Shown: positions 28,583 through 37,947 of the stretch, piece after piece
Layout: each line of letters starts with the position of its first letter
How positions within the stretch are numbered: the first letter of the stretch is position 1
Origin: Lactiplantibacillus pentosus
Lineage (GTDB): Bacteria; Bacillota; Bacilli; Lactobacillales; Lactobacillaceae
Length of the DNA: 64,000 bases
Assembly (NCBI RefSeq): GCF_003641185.1
Contig: NZ_CP032757.1
Location: 1,798,001 to 1,862,000 of the forward strand
Direction: 5' to 3'
Notes under the pieces: generated by a model
What the model was told of the DNA's origin: nothing
The model's input: only the letters and a program-made list of their open reading frames with translations
Database searches by the model: none
Made by a program: the position numbers and the translations under genes

Positions 28583-29536
28583 CTAATAAGTAAGAATTGC
28601 AGACGAGTCGACGGTCATCGTAATCGTTGCGGGGGCGTACGGCAGGGCAGTTTTGAGATGCCATTGATAGTCGGCCATCTGGACCAGCGTGTCATAGTGA
28701 TCACCCATGAAGGTTGAAGTCAGAATTTGTCCTGGATAACATGGACCATCCGCGCCCTGTTCCACGAGATGCACGTGTTCCGGACGAACCGCAGTATGAT
28801 CGTCGATTTGATTCAACGGACCCATAAAGCGTGCGGCAAACTGGTTACGCGGATGCTGATACAAATTGGCAGCGGTATCACTTTGGACGACCTGTCCGGC
28901 ATGTAGCAGCACAATATTATCTGCGATTCGTAACGCTTCTTGGCGGTCATGAGTCACAAAAATGGCGGTCAAATGATGCGCCTTAACCAGCGCACTGATA
29001 TCCTGTTGCAGTTGTAGCCGTAGTTGTGGGTCGAGTGCGCTCAGGGCTTCATCAAATAAAATTAAATCGGGCTGAGTGGCCAGCGCCCGGGCGAGCGCCA
29101 CGCGTTGCTGCTGACCACCGGAGAGCTCCCGTGGATAGCGTTGGCCGTAATCAGCTAAGCTGACTTGCGCGAGCGCCCACTCGACGCGTTTTCGGCACTC
29201 AGCTTTAGACAAGTGGGTCTCAATCGCAAACGCGATGTTCTGATGGACCGTCATGTGTGGCCAGAGTGCGAAGTCCTGAAAAACCATCGCTAATTGGCGC
29301 TTTGCTGGTGGGCAGTTGAGCGACTGGTCAGCAGCAAAAATTGGTTGCTCATCGAACCAGATCTGACCACTGTCGGGCGTCGTTAAACCCGCAATGAGGT
29401 TTAACAGGGTGGACTTACCTGAACCGGATGGGCCAACCAGGGCAGTGATCTGCTGCGTCGGAATCGTCAAGTTGAGGTCCTCAATGACGGGTCCTTGGTA
29501 GCTTTTTGAAACGTGTTGTAATTTAATCGCGACCAA
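28583..29536 (-). CDS. ABC importer ATP-binding protein (iron/phosphonate type)
   Basis: A 317-residue ATPase with Walker A GPSGSGKST, Q-loop, signature LSGGQQQRVALARAL, Walker B LILFDEALSALD and the switch His in FVTHD. A C-terminal TOBE-like part (about 245-317) follows, with VRPEHVHLV, as in FbpC/PotA ATPases. I start it at the TTG at 29536, nine bases after AGAGGAG; the open frame extends 23 codons further without a site. It is the first gene of its operon and begins 44 bp from the end of repeat R3. I see no good promoter in the short gap. Confidence 0.88.
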   Translation of the reverse strand: MVAIKLQHVSKSYQGPVIEDLNLTIPTQQITALVGPSGSGKSTLLNLIAGLTTPDSGQIWFDEQPIFAADQSLNCPPAKRQLAMVFQDFALWPHMTVHQNIAFAIETHLSKAECRKRVEWALAQVSLADYGQRYPRELSGGQQQRVALARALATQPDLILFDEALSALDPQLRLQLQQDISALVKAHHLTAIFVTHDRQEALRIADNIVLLHAGQVVQSDTAANLYQHPRNQFAARFMGPLNQIDDHTAVRPEHVHLVEQGADGPCYPGQILTSTFMGDHYDTLVQMADYQWHLKTALPYAPATITMTVDSSAILTY

Positions 29537-29579
29537 AATGGATAACTCCTCTAAATTGATAAAGTTGGTTAAACGTATT

Positions 29580-30460
29580 GTGCTAGTTAATTTGTCATGT
29601 ATCATGATTAGAGCATATTAGTGGATTCCTGTTCGTCTGCCAATGCGCGCCTAGTCCGACTTCCGGGGCCGGCTGACAACGCTGGAACAGGGCGGACATC
29701 GATTTGAACTCACGCAGAAACCCACTGTGCAATTTCAAATACGAGTCTTCTTCTAGCCCGGGAAGACCACCCGGACAAGAAGAATTTCGCCCTTGAGCAT
29801 TGTCAGCCGGCCCCTCCAGTCGGGAACCCGCTCGAATGGCGGATGAACGACCACCTAACTTGGTGCAATTGACCACCGAATCTTAGGTGGCTGGTCATTC
29901 AAGCAAACTTTTGAATCTAAATTGATGATACCTATTTACCGGTAAAGTCGTTTGAAGATTACTGCTTAATCCACATTTACGATGAGACGATAAAATAGTC
30001 ATTTGTAGTGAATCTAGGGCTTTAGCAGCTATGTTAACGAGAGAAAGTTTTGTTAATGTTCAGTGATGCGGACTAAAAATACGGATAGGCAACTTCGATG
30101 TTACTGAAAACTAGTCTGACCGTTAAGTATCAAAATGACTGTCTACTATGAACCAACGAACAGTTCATCGAAAGTTGGGGCCGCACATGTCTGCCTTTCG
30201 AATACCATCCCGGCTGGAAGGTATTCTGGGCAAGGCCCAGTGGTGAAATTTCACTTAGCAAGCGTCTTGTGCTTGGTTAGTGAAAGACCAGTATTTAAGA
30301 CGTGGGTTGTCGGCTTAAATCTGTGTCCACCACGTTCCGGCCATTGCCCAGAATGCCTGGAAGTCGGCGTAGGACGCATCTATCCATCAGTTTTACGCTA
30401 ACTCGCTTTGTTTCCAGCGGTCCTAAGCTGGTAGCTTTAATACTAAATAATAACTAGCAC
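29580..30460 (-). repeat. Long non-coding repeat R3 (minus orientation), best-preserved ends
   Basis: Bounded by a perfect 10-bp terminal inverted repeat, GTGCTAGTTA at 29580 and TAACTAGCAC ending at 30460. Length 881 bp. No target-site duplication is visible in the flanks. It has both hairpins, with the short apical module in hairpin 1 as in R1. A 93-codon frame on the minus strand (29876-29595) overlies hairpin 2; it resembles the R1 frame but is broken in other copies, so I treat it as chance. Confidence 0.87.
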
Positions 30461-30558
30461 GACGCGTTTGGTTAAGTCACTTTGTATTGTAGTGGTAAAT
30501 GCTGGGTGATGCGTTGATTTTTGGTATCGTTTGTGTAAAGTTTGTGTGTAATTTAGGC

Positions 30559-30593
30559 AAAAAAAGATCACTGGTTAGATTCAACCAGTGATC
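30559..30593 (-). terminator. Terminator of the recU-pbp1A operon
   Basis: On the minus strand GATCACTGGTT pairs perfectly with AACCAGTGATC and is followed by seven T. It lies 22 bases after the pbp1A stop. Confidence 0.92.
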
Positions 30594-30614
30594 AGATGGT
30601 GCGATTAAGAAGAC

Positions 30615-32921
30615 TTATTGGCCTTCAGTGTTAGTGTCCGTTGTTGGTGTTTCAGTTGTGGCTTCCGAGCTAGCGGCAGAAGAGCTACTTGCTTCGGTAG
30701 AACTGCTCTCAGAACTTTCCTCAGATGACGAACTTTCAGCGCTGCTAGAAGAAGCAGACGATGATGATGAAGATTCTTCAGAGGAACTACTTTCACTGCT
30801 CTCAGAACTGCTACTGCTTGAAGAACTCGTCGCTGAGCTGCTAGTTACGGACGAACTGGAACTAGCTGAACTAGAAGTGCCGGATGACGCCTCACTACTT
30901 GAGAAGAGGTGACCGACGACGTACAGTTCTTCAATTCCATTACGTTTAGTGGTCCCGACCGTACTTGGTTTGGTCCAGTCAGAGTTTGGTGAGTACTGTT
31001 GCAAGTAACTCATCATCGCCCGATAGATTTGTTGTGAGATCTTCTCGTTGGAACTGTCCAAGTAACCGCCAGCTTCAGTGGCTTTGTCGTAACCAGTCCA
31101 AACGGCGACGGAATAATTCTTCGTATAACCAGCCATCCATGAATCGACGACGGCGTTAGAAGGAACTGAATTCTTGTATTTCGAATCGTAATCATCAGTC
31201 CCAGTCTTACCAGCTTGATAAACGCCGCTGATTTTGGCAGTCGTTGCAGTCCCAGTGGAACTATTGATGACACCTTTCAGCATGTCGGTAATCATATAAG
31301 CGGTCGACTTCTTCATCGCTCGTTTACCAGTACTCGTGTAGGACGTTGTCTTACCGTCTGCGGTCGTGACTTTGCGGATATAGTATGGCTTGTGGTAGAC
31401 ACCACCATCTGCAAAGGCCGCATACGCGCCAGCCACTTGCAGGGTACTTACGCCCGCACCGATCGCGTTAGCGTAGTTGACCGTCTTCAAATTGATACCG
31501 ATGCCCTTAGCAAAGGTCTGTGCCCGCGTCTTACCAACGGCTTGCAAGGTCCGTACAGCGGGGATGTTCCGTGATTGAACTAAGGCTTCCCGCATGGTCA
31601 TATTGCCCAGGTAATTGTTATCAAAGTCATGGACTGAGATATTAGTGCCAGGGTACTTATACTTAGTATCAGAAAGTGATTTATAAGTTGGCCAGTTCAA
31701 ATATTCAATGGCTGGGCCATAGTCCAAGATTGGTTTCATCGTGGAAGCGTTCGAGCGATCGGTTTGGACCGCCCGGTTAGTCCCATAAACGACGTTCCCA
31801 ATCTTTCGACCACCAATCATGGCAGAAATTTTACCCGTGTAGGAATCAACCACTGAGACCCCTAACTGGAACGTCTGCTTGCCATTGTTCGGGTAGGTGA
31901 CGTATTTCGACGTATTGGCAATCTCATAGAGGCGTTTCTGGGCGTCCATATCCAGGTTGGTATACACTTTTTCGCCATCGGTCAATTTATAACCTTTTTT
32001 GAGTAAGTCTTGACGGACTTGGTTCAAATAGGCGTCCAGAATCTTGTTGGTCTTACTGTGAGTCGTCAATCCGGATCGACCTGCACTAGATAGGCCGGTT
32101 TTAACGCTAACTTTCTTGGCAGCCGTTTCCTGAGACTTCGTGATGACCTTATTGTCGTACATCGCTTCGAGCACTAAGTTACGACGGCTCGTCGCATATG
32201 ACGGGTAGGTCGTCGGATCATAATAGGTTGGCGACTGCGGCATCCCAGCGAGCAAGGCTAATTGACTCAAGCTCAAGTCTTTGAGCGACTTGTTATAGTA
32301 ATACTTCGCAGCGGTTCCCATCCCGTAGATCCCGTTGCCCATGTAAACCTTGTTGATGTAAAATTCCAGGATTTGCGATTTGCTGTAATGTTTTTCCAGG
32401 TTAAGTGCTAACCAAGCTTCTTGGGCCTTAACTTTCAGGTTCCGGTCGGACGTATCCGTCGAGAAGACGGCCAACTTGACCAGTTGCATGGTTAGGGTAC
32501 TCCCACCTTGCATCCCCAGGGAACTGCCCTTAAGGTTACCAACTGCAGCCCCCAAGATCCGATAATAATCGACCCCGTGATGTTTATAGAAGCGACGGTC
32601 TTCAATCGAGACGACGGCGTTTTTCAAAGTCGTCGGAATGTTACTAGACTTAACGTACTGAAGGTTGCTCGTGCCCAGGTTCGTGATGTACTCATCATCT
32701 TTACCGTAAATCTTAATAGCACTGGTCCCCTTCAGGTCAGATTCAGTGATCGTTGGGGAAGTTTGTGCATAGTAGAAGAAGAGACACAGTCCCGCCAGTA
32801 CCCCGACGACAAATAAGCCAACTAATGAGAGGAAAATTCGTCGAAACCAGTGTTTCTTGGGTGGTTGGGGTTGGCTCTTACGTCGCGCAACCCGTGAATT
32901 CTGTTCATTGTTACCTGCCAT
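30615..32921 (-). CDS. pbp1A: Bifunctional penicillin-binding protein 1A
   Basis: Polymerises and cross-links peptidoglycan at the outer membrane face. The 768 residues comprise a short cytoplasmic basic N terminus, one transmembrane helix (about 28-51), a GT51 glycosyltransferase with catalytic Glu107 (EDRRFYKHHG) and GGSTLTMQLVK, and a transpeptidase with nucleophile Ser393 in STMK, then SRN and KTGT. The last 110 residues are a low-complexity Ser/Glu tail, probably a flexible wall-spanning region. The ATG follows GGAG. recU lies 11 bp upstream in the same operon, as in Bacillus. Confidence 0.96.
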   Translation of the reverse strand: MAGNNEQNSRVARRKSQPQPPKKHWFRRIFLSLVGLFVVGVLAGLCLFFYYAQTSPTITESDLKGTSAIKIYGKDDEYITNLGTSNLQYVKSSNIPTTLKNAVVSIEDRRFYKHHGVDYYRILGAAVGNLKGSSLGMQGGSTLTMQLVKLAVFSTDTSDRNLKVKAQEAWLALNLEKHYSKSQILEFYINKVYMGNGIYGMGTAAKYYYNKSLKDLSLSQLALLAGMPQSPTYYDPTTYPSYATSRRNLVLEAMYDNKVITKSQETAAKKVSVKTGLSSAGRSGLTTHSKTNKILDAYLNQVRQDLLKKGYKLTDGEKVYTNLDMDAQKRLYEIANTSKYVTYPNNGKQTFQLGVSVVDSYTGKISAMIGGRKIGNVVYGTNRAVQTDRSNASTMKPILDYGPAIEYLNWPTYKSLSDTKYKYPGTNISVHDFDNNYLGNMTMREALVQSRNIPAVRTLQAVGKTRAQTFAKGIGINLKTVNYANAIGAGVSTLQVAGAYAAFADGGVYHKPYYIRKVTTADGKTTSYTSTGKRAMKKSTAYMITDMLKGVINSSTGTATTAKISGVYQAGKTGTDDYDSKYKNSVPSNAVVDSWMAGYTKNYSVAVWTGYDKATEAGGYLDSSNEKISQQIYRAMMSYLQQYSPNSDWTKPSTVGTTKRNGIEELYVVGHLFSSSEASSGTSSSASSSSSVTSSSATSSSSSSSSESSESSSSEESSSSSSASSSSAESSSSEESSESSSTEASSSSAASSEATTETPTTDTNTEGQ

Positions 32922-32932
32922 GATGTTCTCCT

Positions 32933-33556
32933 TTAATGAATTGATGAGGCCTCATCAATGATGTTATCAATCGCATCCAAGTATGGAATTCGTGGATTGA
33001 TCTGATAATGTAGCTCCACGGCCAAGTGTTCAATATCCGTCAGTGGAATTGACTTGCGACCACCATCTCCTTGATGATCCCAATAAGTAAATAGGTCGCT
33101 GGCTGTCAGTAAAAATAGGCGTCCCAATGTAGCAAAGCGAATAATAACGAAGCAAATGCCGCTTTGTGACAAGCACTGACGCATGTGCTTGATTTGGTGC
33201 TCATGAAAGTTTTTAAGCGGAAAAGCCGTCTTACTCTTAGTCTCCTTGGCTTCAAAATCCAAATACCTGCCGCGGTAAACGCCGTTGTAGTCAGTTGTCG
33301 AAGCTTGTTTGAAGTAGGCTTCGCGAATGACTGCTGCGCTCCGTTTTGGATAATCAACTTTAACGATTTGGATGGGCGTTGGCTTTTTATGAATAACTGC
33401 GATATCATTTTCAAGATAGTAGGTATTGCTATCGTTGATTTCTTGTTCTAAGCTCATCCCGCGATCGCCAAAATTAACATTGGCAAATTTGGAAGTTTTG
33501 GATTTGGTTGGGCCAGGTTGACGATAGACTTTACCGTTGGGATAGCGAATCGTCAC
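32933..33556 (-). CDS. recU: Holliday junction resolvase RecU
   Basis: Cleaves four-way junctions in recombination and chromosome segregation. The 207-residue protein has NFGDRGMSLEQEIN near the N terminus, the nuclease core YRGRYLDFEAKETKS with D-E-K residues, and the stalk region before it. The GTG at 33556 is chosen because AGGAGG lies nine bases upstream; the longer open frame has no site. It precedes pbp1A by 11 bp and is divergent from ypsA. Confidence 0.93.
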   Translation of the reverse strand: MTIRYPNGKVYRQPGPTKSKTSKFANVNFGDRGMSLEQEINDSNTYYLENDIAVIHKKPTPIQIVKVDYPKRSAAVIREAYFKQASTTDYNGVYRGRYLDFEAKETKSKTAFPLKNFHEHQIKHMRQCLSQSGICFVIIRFATLGRLFLLTASDLFTYWDHQGDGGRKSIPLTDIEHLAVELHYQINPRIPYLDAIDNIIDEASSIH

Positions 33557-33669
33557 ATTAATCAACCTCCTAATAATGTTACATTTTACCATTAACTAAT
33601 GGGGAATGTGAAATATCTGTGAGTTTTTAGCTGATTAAGCGTGAATTCTACCGCGAAAGGAGCCTTTTT

Positions 33670-34239
33670 ATGAGTCGGTTATGGCTTAGTGGTTACCGGA
33701 GTTACGAGTTGAATGTCTTCGGTGATCAAGATGACAAATTGAAAGTTATTAAGTTTGCGTTAACTAATTACTTGAAGGCCCAAATTGAAGATGGCATGGA
33801 CTGGCTCATCACCGGTGGTCAATTGGGGATCGAACAGTGGGCGGCCGAGGTCGGACTTGAACTGAAGCAGACCTATCCGGAACTGAAAGTCGCGATGATG
33901 CTTCCATATGGAGAATTTGGTGGGCGCTGGAATGAAAATAATCAGGCCAAGTTGCAGACGTTACTGGCCCGCGTTGACTTTCACGCACCCGTCAGCAAGC
34001 AACCGTATGAAAATCCGCAACAATTAAAAAATTATCAAGAATTTATGGTGACTCACACCGATGCGGCCACCTTGGTGTATGACCCGGATAATCCCGGTAA
34101 GCCTTCCTACGACTACGATTTGATCAAGACCTTCAGCGAGAATCATCCGTATCCATTGACGCTGATCGACTTCGATTGGTTACAGGAAAGTGCCAACGAA
34201 TATGCAGAAAAACAGAATAATGGTTTTAATTTTGAATAA
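33670..34239 (+). CDS. ypsA: YpsA-like SLOG-family protein (DUF1273)
   Basis: A 189-residue protein with N-terminal RLWLSGYRSYELN, the central WLITGGQLGIEQWAAE and NYQEFMVTHTDAATLVYDP, matching the DUF1273/YpsA family of Rossmann-like SLOG proteins. In Bacillus YpsA affects cell division and stress survival; its ligand is unknown. The neighbouring gpsB gene is also a division gene and the pair is conserved. The ATG follows AAAGGAG. Confidence 0.9.
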   Translation: MSRLWLSGYRSYELNVFGDQDDKLKVIKFALTNYLKAQIEDGMDWLITGGQLGIEQWAAEVGLELKQTYPELKVAMMLPYGEFGGRWNENNQAKLQTLLARVDFHAPVSKQPYENPQQLKNYQEFMVTHTDAATLVYDPDNPGKPSYDYDLIKTFSENHPYPLTLIDFDWLQESANEYAEKQNNGFNFE

Positions 34240-34313
34240 AGTCTGCTACAATGTTTTAAGTAATGCGGATGCCTTATGGGTGTCGCGCGAATAACAATGA
34301 GGTGTTTTTAAAT

Positions 34314-34655
34314 ATGGCTAAACGTAATTTTACTCCCAAAGACATCCTTCAAAAAGAGTTTAAGCCAAAGATGCGGGGCTATGATCCCGCCGACGTGGAC
34401 GGCTTCTTAGATAATGTCATTAAGGACTATGAGTCATTTACTAAAGATAACCAACAACTTTCAGATGAAAACGAACGGTTACGTGCCAAGGTTGACGAGC
34501 TGACTAAGCAAGTCGCTGTCGGTGCAACCAGTCCATCTTCACAACCAACGAGTACGGTGACGAACATGGACATTCTGAAACGGTTGTCTAACTTGGAACG
34601 CCACGTCTTTGGTGCCCAATTAGATAATAATCAAAACGAATCACACCGTCTATAA
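34314..34655 (+). CDS. gpsB: Cell division protein GpsB
   Basis: A 113-residue DivIVA-like adaptor that links division and wall synthesis, including class A PBPs. The N-terminal membrane-binding motif ([20 protein letters not shown], residues about 5-24) and the following coiled coil (about 35-68) are clear; a Ser/Thr/Pro linker and the C-terminal helix [17 protein letters not shown] complete it. The ATG at 34314 follows GAGGTG. Its target pbp1A is encoded 1.4 kb away. Confidence 0.94.
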   Translation: MAKRNFTPKDILQKEFKPKMRGYDPADVDGFLDNVIKDYESFTKDNQQLSDENERLRAKVDELTKQVAVGATSPSSQPTSTVTNMDILKRLSNLERHVFGAQLDNNQNESHRL

Positions 34656-34665
34656 TTGTGATTCG

Positions 34666-35056
34666 ATGTAAATTCTGGGTAATCGCGGTCGGCTTATGTC
34701 GGCTGAGGAAGGTCCATGCTCGCACAAGCTGCGATGCTTGTAGTGTTCGTGCTCGGTGAAAAAATAAGCCGGGGTGCCGATTTATCGGTAACGGCGGGAA
34801 AAACGGCTAAGGTTTCGGCTATGCCCGAGTATGCCTGAAAAGTGCCACAGTGACGATACTCAGTTGGAAACGACTGAGTTGGAACGCGGTAAACCCCGCG
34901 AGCGGGCAACCCAAACTACGGTAGGGGCGCTTCACATATGGAATTGAACTGAATGTGGGGGGAGATTTGTAATCTCGAGATAGATGATTACCGCCTAGTT
35001 AACAGACCCTGTACTTTGACTAGGTACAAAACATGGCCTACAGGAATTTACATTTA
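34666..35056 (+). ncRNA. rnpB: RNase P RNA (type B)
   Basis: Catalytic RNA that matures tRNA 5' ends. Conserved blocks are GAGGAAGGTCCATGCTCGCAC near 34708, in which the AAGTCC core has an A to G change, GAAAAGTGCCACAGTGACGA near 34838, GGAACGCGGTAAACCCC and ACAAAACATGGCCTACAGG near 35025. The ends pair as P1 (GTAAATTCTG 34668-34677 with CAGGAATTTAC 35041-35051). Position after gpsB is as in Bacillus. Ends are estimated to within about 10 bases. Confidence 0.95.
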
Positions 35057-35064
35057 GACAGGAG

Positions 35065-35100
35065 ACTGGGACAAAAGTTCGCTTTTGTCCCAGTTTTTTT
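35065..35100 (+). terminator. Terminator after rnpB
   Basis: A perfect 13-bp stem with a TTCG tetraloop (ACTGGGACAAAAG with CTTTTGTCCCAGT) and a run of seven T. Confidence 0.95.
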
Positions 35101-35213
35101 AGCTATGAAGCAAGTCAACCAATAACTTATGCTAAACTAGATGGCGGGAAAACGGTTCGATTTCGATGAGGAACCAACACTAGAGATATTAACAATTGCA
35201 GTAGGAGGAAATT

Positions 35214-36356
35214 ATGCAAAAATTTAGATTAATCGCTACCGCGGCGAGTGGGATTGAAGCGCTCGTTGGTCGTGAATTACGAGACTTGGGTTATCAAGTG
35301 CAGACTGAAAACGGTCGGGTGCGGTTCAATGGAACGATCAAGGATATTTTACGGACGAACTTGTGGTTGCGGACTGCGGACCGGATCAAAATCATTGTCG
35401 GTGAATTTGACGCGACCACGTTCGATGAACTATTCGAAAAGACGCTGGCTTTACCATGGGACCAGTTATTGCCGATGGATGCTGAATTTCCAGTTGAGGG
35501 TAAATCGCGTAATTCTAAGTTACACAGTGTGCCCGATGTGCAGTCGATCGTGAAGAAAGCCATCGTCAACCAATTATCAGAGACCTACCACCGTAGCGGC
35601 CACTTACCAGAGACTGGGGCGTTGTTCCCACTCGAAGTTGCCATTAATAAGGATCACGTTTTGCTGACCTTAGATACCACCGGTTCAAGTCTGTTTAAAC
35701 GGGGCTATCGGGTCGAAAAAGGGGGCGCACCACTTAAGGAAAACATGGCGGCTGCCTTAGTTATGTTGGCTAAGTGGTATCCAGACAATCCATTTGTCGA
35801 CCCCGTCTGTGGTTCCGGAACGATTCCAATCGAAGCCGCCCTGCTCGCTCGCAACATTGCCCCAGGTTTCAACCGGGCCTTCGCTTGTGAGAAATGGGAC
35901 TGGGTACCTAAAGGGTTGAGTCAGGAATTACGTGACGAAGCCGATAGCTTAGCGGATTATGATATGGAACTAGATATTAGCGGCTACGATATCGACGGCA
36001 AAATGATCGATATTGCCAAGCTGAACGCGCGTGAAGCTGGTCTGTTACATGACATTCACTTTAAACAATTAGCCGTGAAAGACTTCACCACCGATAAAGT
36101 TAATGGCGTCATCGTTGCCAACCCACCTTATGGGGAACGGTTGAGCGACCGTGACAGTGTCCGGATTCTTTATCGCCAAATGGGCCAAGTCTACGGTAAG
36201 CTTCCCAGTTGGAGTAAGTATATTTTAACGAGTGATTTAGAGTTTGAAGACTTCTATGGTCAAAAAGCCACTAAACGGCGCAAACTTTATAACGGGGCGT
36301 TACGAACCGATTACTTCCAGTACTGGGGGAAGCGGATTCGGCCAGCGCGTAACTAA
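35214..36356 (+). CDS. 23S rRNA guanine-N2 methyltransferase, RlmL N-terminal type (YpsC)
   Basis: A 380-residue protein with an N-terminal THUMP domain (about 5-160) and a Rossmann methyltransferase domain. The SAM site appears as VDPVCGSGTIPIEAAL and the catalytic motif as VANPPYGERL, typical of N2-guanine methylation. It matches Bacillus YpsC and the first half of E. coli RlmL. The position after rnpB agrees. The ATG follows AGGAGG. Confidence 0.93.
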   Translation: MQKFRLIATAASGIEALVGRELRDLGYQVQTENGRVRFNGTIKDILRTNLWLRTADRIKIIVGEFDATTFDELFEKTLALPWDQLLPMDAEFPVEGKSRNSKLHSVPDVQSIVKKAIVNQLSETYHRSGHLPETGALFPLEVAINKDHVLLTLDTTGSSLFKRGYRVEKGGAPLKENMAAALVMLAKWYPDNPFVDPVCGSGTIPIEAALLARNIAPGFNRAFACEKWDWVPKGLSQELRDEADSLADYDMELDISGYDIDGKMIDIAKLNAREAGLLHDIHFKQLAVKDFTTDKVNGVIVANPPYGERLSDRDSVRILYRQMGQVYGKLPSWSKYILTSDLEFEDFYGQKATKRRKLYNGALRTDYFQYWGKRIRPARN

Positions 36357-36412
36357 ATAGGAGCAAGAGACAGCCTCAATTTAGGTTGATGTTGTATTTA
36401 GGTTAGCATGAG

Positions 36413-36456
36413 AAATAAGCGTTCAATCGGAAAAAATTCGGTTGAACGCTTATTTT
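36413..36456 (+). terminator. Bidirectional terminator after the rRNA methyltransferase gene
   Basis: AAATAAGCGTTCAA pairs perfectly with TTGAACGCTTATTT, with A and T tracts on either side. It serves the methyltransferase and, in the other direction, the hydrolase gene. Confidence 0.88.
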
Positions 36457-36539
36457 AGTCATCCAGGATAAACAACCGCACATGAGTTTAGCGGGACCCA
36501 ATGACACTAGCAGACACGTCGACGACTCAAATGGCGCGT

Positions 36540-37292
36540 CTAGTTCAAATAGTAATCAAAGAAATTGGCGATCTTATCCATTAACGGGATTTTAACCAGG
36601 TGTTTAGCTTGGTACCCGGTAATAAACGCGACCTGCTCAGCATACGGTGCAGTATGAACGCGGTCAAAGAAGTCGCGGGACTGGGCGTAAGGAATTCGTT
36701 CGTCGTCCGTGCCGTGCCAGAAGAGAACTGGCCGGTGGTTGATTGTTTCCGGCTGCAGATTCAGATCGTAATGGTCTAGCCAGCTGGTTAGGAGGCCGAG
36801 GTCACTGGGAAAATAAATGTGGTGTTTGGTGGCGTGCTGACGAACCAGTTGTGCATAAGCATTTAGGTTAGGGGTGCCCATGATAATGGTGGCCGCTTTG
36901 ATTTCTGGGTGGTGGGTCAGCAGGGCGCCGGTCGTCATTCCACCCATCGAGTAGCCACCCACACCGATTTGATGGTTTAAAATCAGATGGGCTTGTTCAT
37001 AGTGGGCAATGATAAGGTCGAACTCGGCGAGGTTACCCTGAATACTATTCCAGAAAGTAAACGAGGGAATGCGACTGACGGGTTGATGGCGATTGCCGTG
37101 ATTCATCGCATCTGGGAGAACGACGCGTAACCGTTGATGCGCCAACTTGCGGGCTTGCGTTAGCACAAGTTCTTTATTAGACTGCCAACCGTGATAAAAA
37201 ACGACGAGTGGCAAGGGCTGCTTTTCATCCGTTGCTTCGACAACTTCCAAAACGGGGACGTCTTGCAACTGATAGCTTTTGATGTTGATCAT
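36540..37292 (-). CDS. Alpha/beta hydrolase (esterase-like)
   Basis: A 250-residue protein with the fold marks VVFYHGWQSNKE (oxyanion strand), the nucleophile elbow GYSMGGM near residue 113, the acid in HGTDDERIP and a late His (AKHLVKIP). It resembles the YitV/YtmA group of prolyl-oligopeptidase-like esterases of unknown substrate. It stands as a single gene, divergent from the NTF2-like gene. Confidence 0.85.
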   Translation of the reverse strand: MINIKSYQLQDVPVLEVVEATDEKQPLPLVVFYHGWQSNKELVLTQARKLAHQRLRVVLPDAMNHGNRHQPVSRIPSFTFWNSIQGNLAEFDLIIAHYEQAHLILNHQIGVGGYSMGGMTTGALLTHHPEIKAATIIMGTPNLNAYAQLVRQHATKHHIYFPSDLGLLTSWLDHYDLNLQPETINHRPVLFWHGTDDERIPYAQSRDFFDRVHTAPYAEQVAFITGYQAKHLVKIPLMDKIANFFDYYLN

Positions 37293-37480
37293 GATTTTCG
37301 ACTCACTTTATGATTAGAATTGTTATTAAATTAACTCTGCCAGAAATACCTGCAGAATACAACTGATAGGTTCGATGGCGCACGCTCAAGTGATTTTGGG
37401 GCCAGCAACGCGGTTATAATTGAATTAATAATTGGACAAGTAGCTGCTAAAGACAAATCAGCAAGTGAGGGCAACATAAA

Positions 37481-37876
37481 ATGAAACCAATCGATATTGC
37501 ATCAGCTCAAAGAAGGACAACCATTATTCAACGCTATTTCAGCATGTGGCTGACCCGTGATTTTAGCAAACTCAAGCAGGTCATCGCCACGGATTGTTAT
37601 TACCAAGAATGCTACGGACCAGCATATTGTTCGTTTGCCGAAATTCAGGCCTGGATTCAGCATCAACTTACCGTGCAACGAGTCATCGTCTGGCAAATTC
37701 AGCGGATTTGGACCGCGACGGATGGGACGATGTTTGTTCAGTGGCACTTTGAAGCGCAGACACAACGACTAACCGTCTTTGATGGTCTTTCGTCGAGTCA
37801 CTTTAATGCCGCTAACCAAATTGATGACTTACGAGAATATCAAACGACCACCCAACACACTTACCCTTATCATTAG
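37481..37876 (+). CDS. NTF2/SnoaL-like small protein
   Basis: A 131-residue protein with the helix-helix-strand pattern of the SnoaL/NTF2 cone fold: RRTTIIQRYFSMWLTRDFSKLKQVIATDCYYQECYGP followed by an antiparallel sheet (IQRIWTATDGTMFVQWHFEAQTQ), given here as two observed parts. Such domains bind small ligands or act as isomerases; no catalytic residues can be assigned. A GTGAGGG site precedes ATG. The glycosyltransferase starts 71 bp later. Confidence 0.7.
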   Translation: MKPIDIASAQRRTTIIQRYFSMWLTRDFSKLKQVIATDCYYQECYGPAYCSFAEIQAWIQHQLTVQRVIVWQIQRIWTATDGTMFVQWHFEAQTQRLTVFDGLSSSHFNAANQIDDLREYQTTTQHTYPYH

Positions 37877-37947
37877 ATACAGCTGTCATTGGGATAGCGA
37901 TTGTGCCATAATGAAAGCGAAAACATTAATCTGTTGGGGGCATCAGG

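Noticed and set aside
29595..29876. 93-codon minus-strand ORF in R3
   Set aside because: Same reason as the R1 frame; part of the non-coding repeat family.
30630..30890. CRISPR-like or tandem repeat array
   Set aside because: Periodic Ser/Glu codons of the pbp1A tail; there are no regular spacers or palindromic repeats. No CRISPR array was seen anywhere in the window.
30628..30912. 94-codon ORF antisense to the end of pbp1A, rich in Glu, Leu and Ser
   Set aside because: It is the complement of the low-complexity Ser/Glu tail of the penicillin-binding protein; such tails give long antisense frames by composition.
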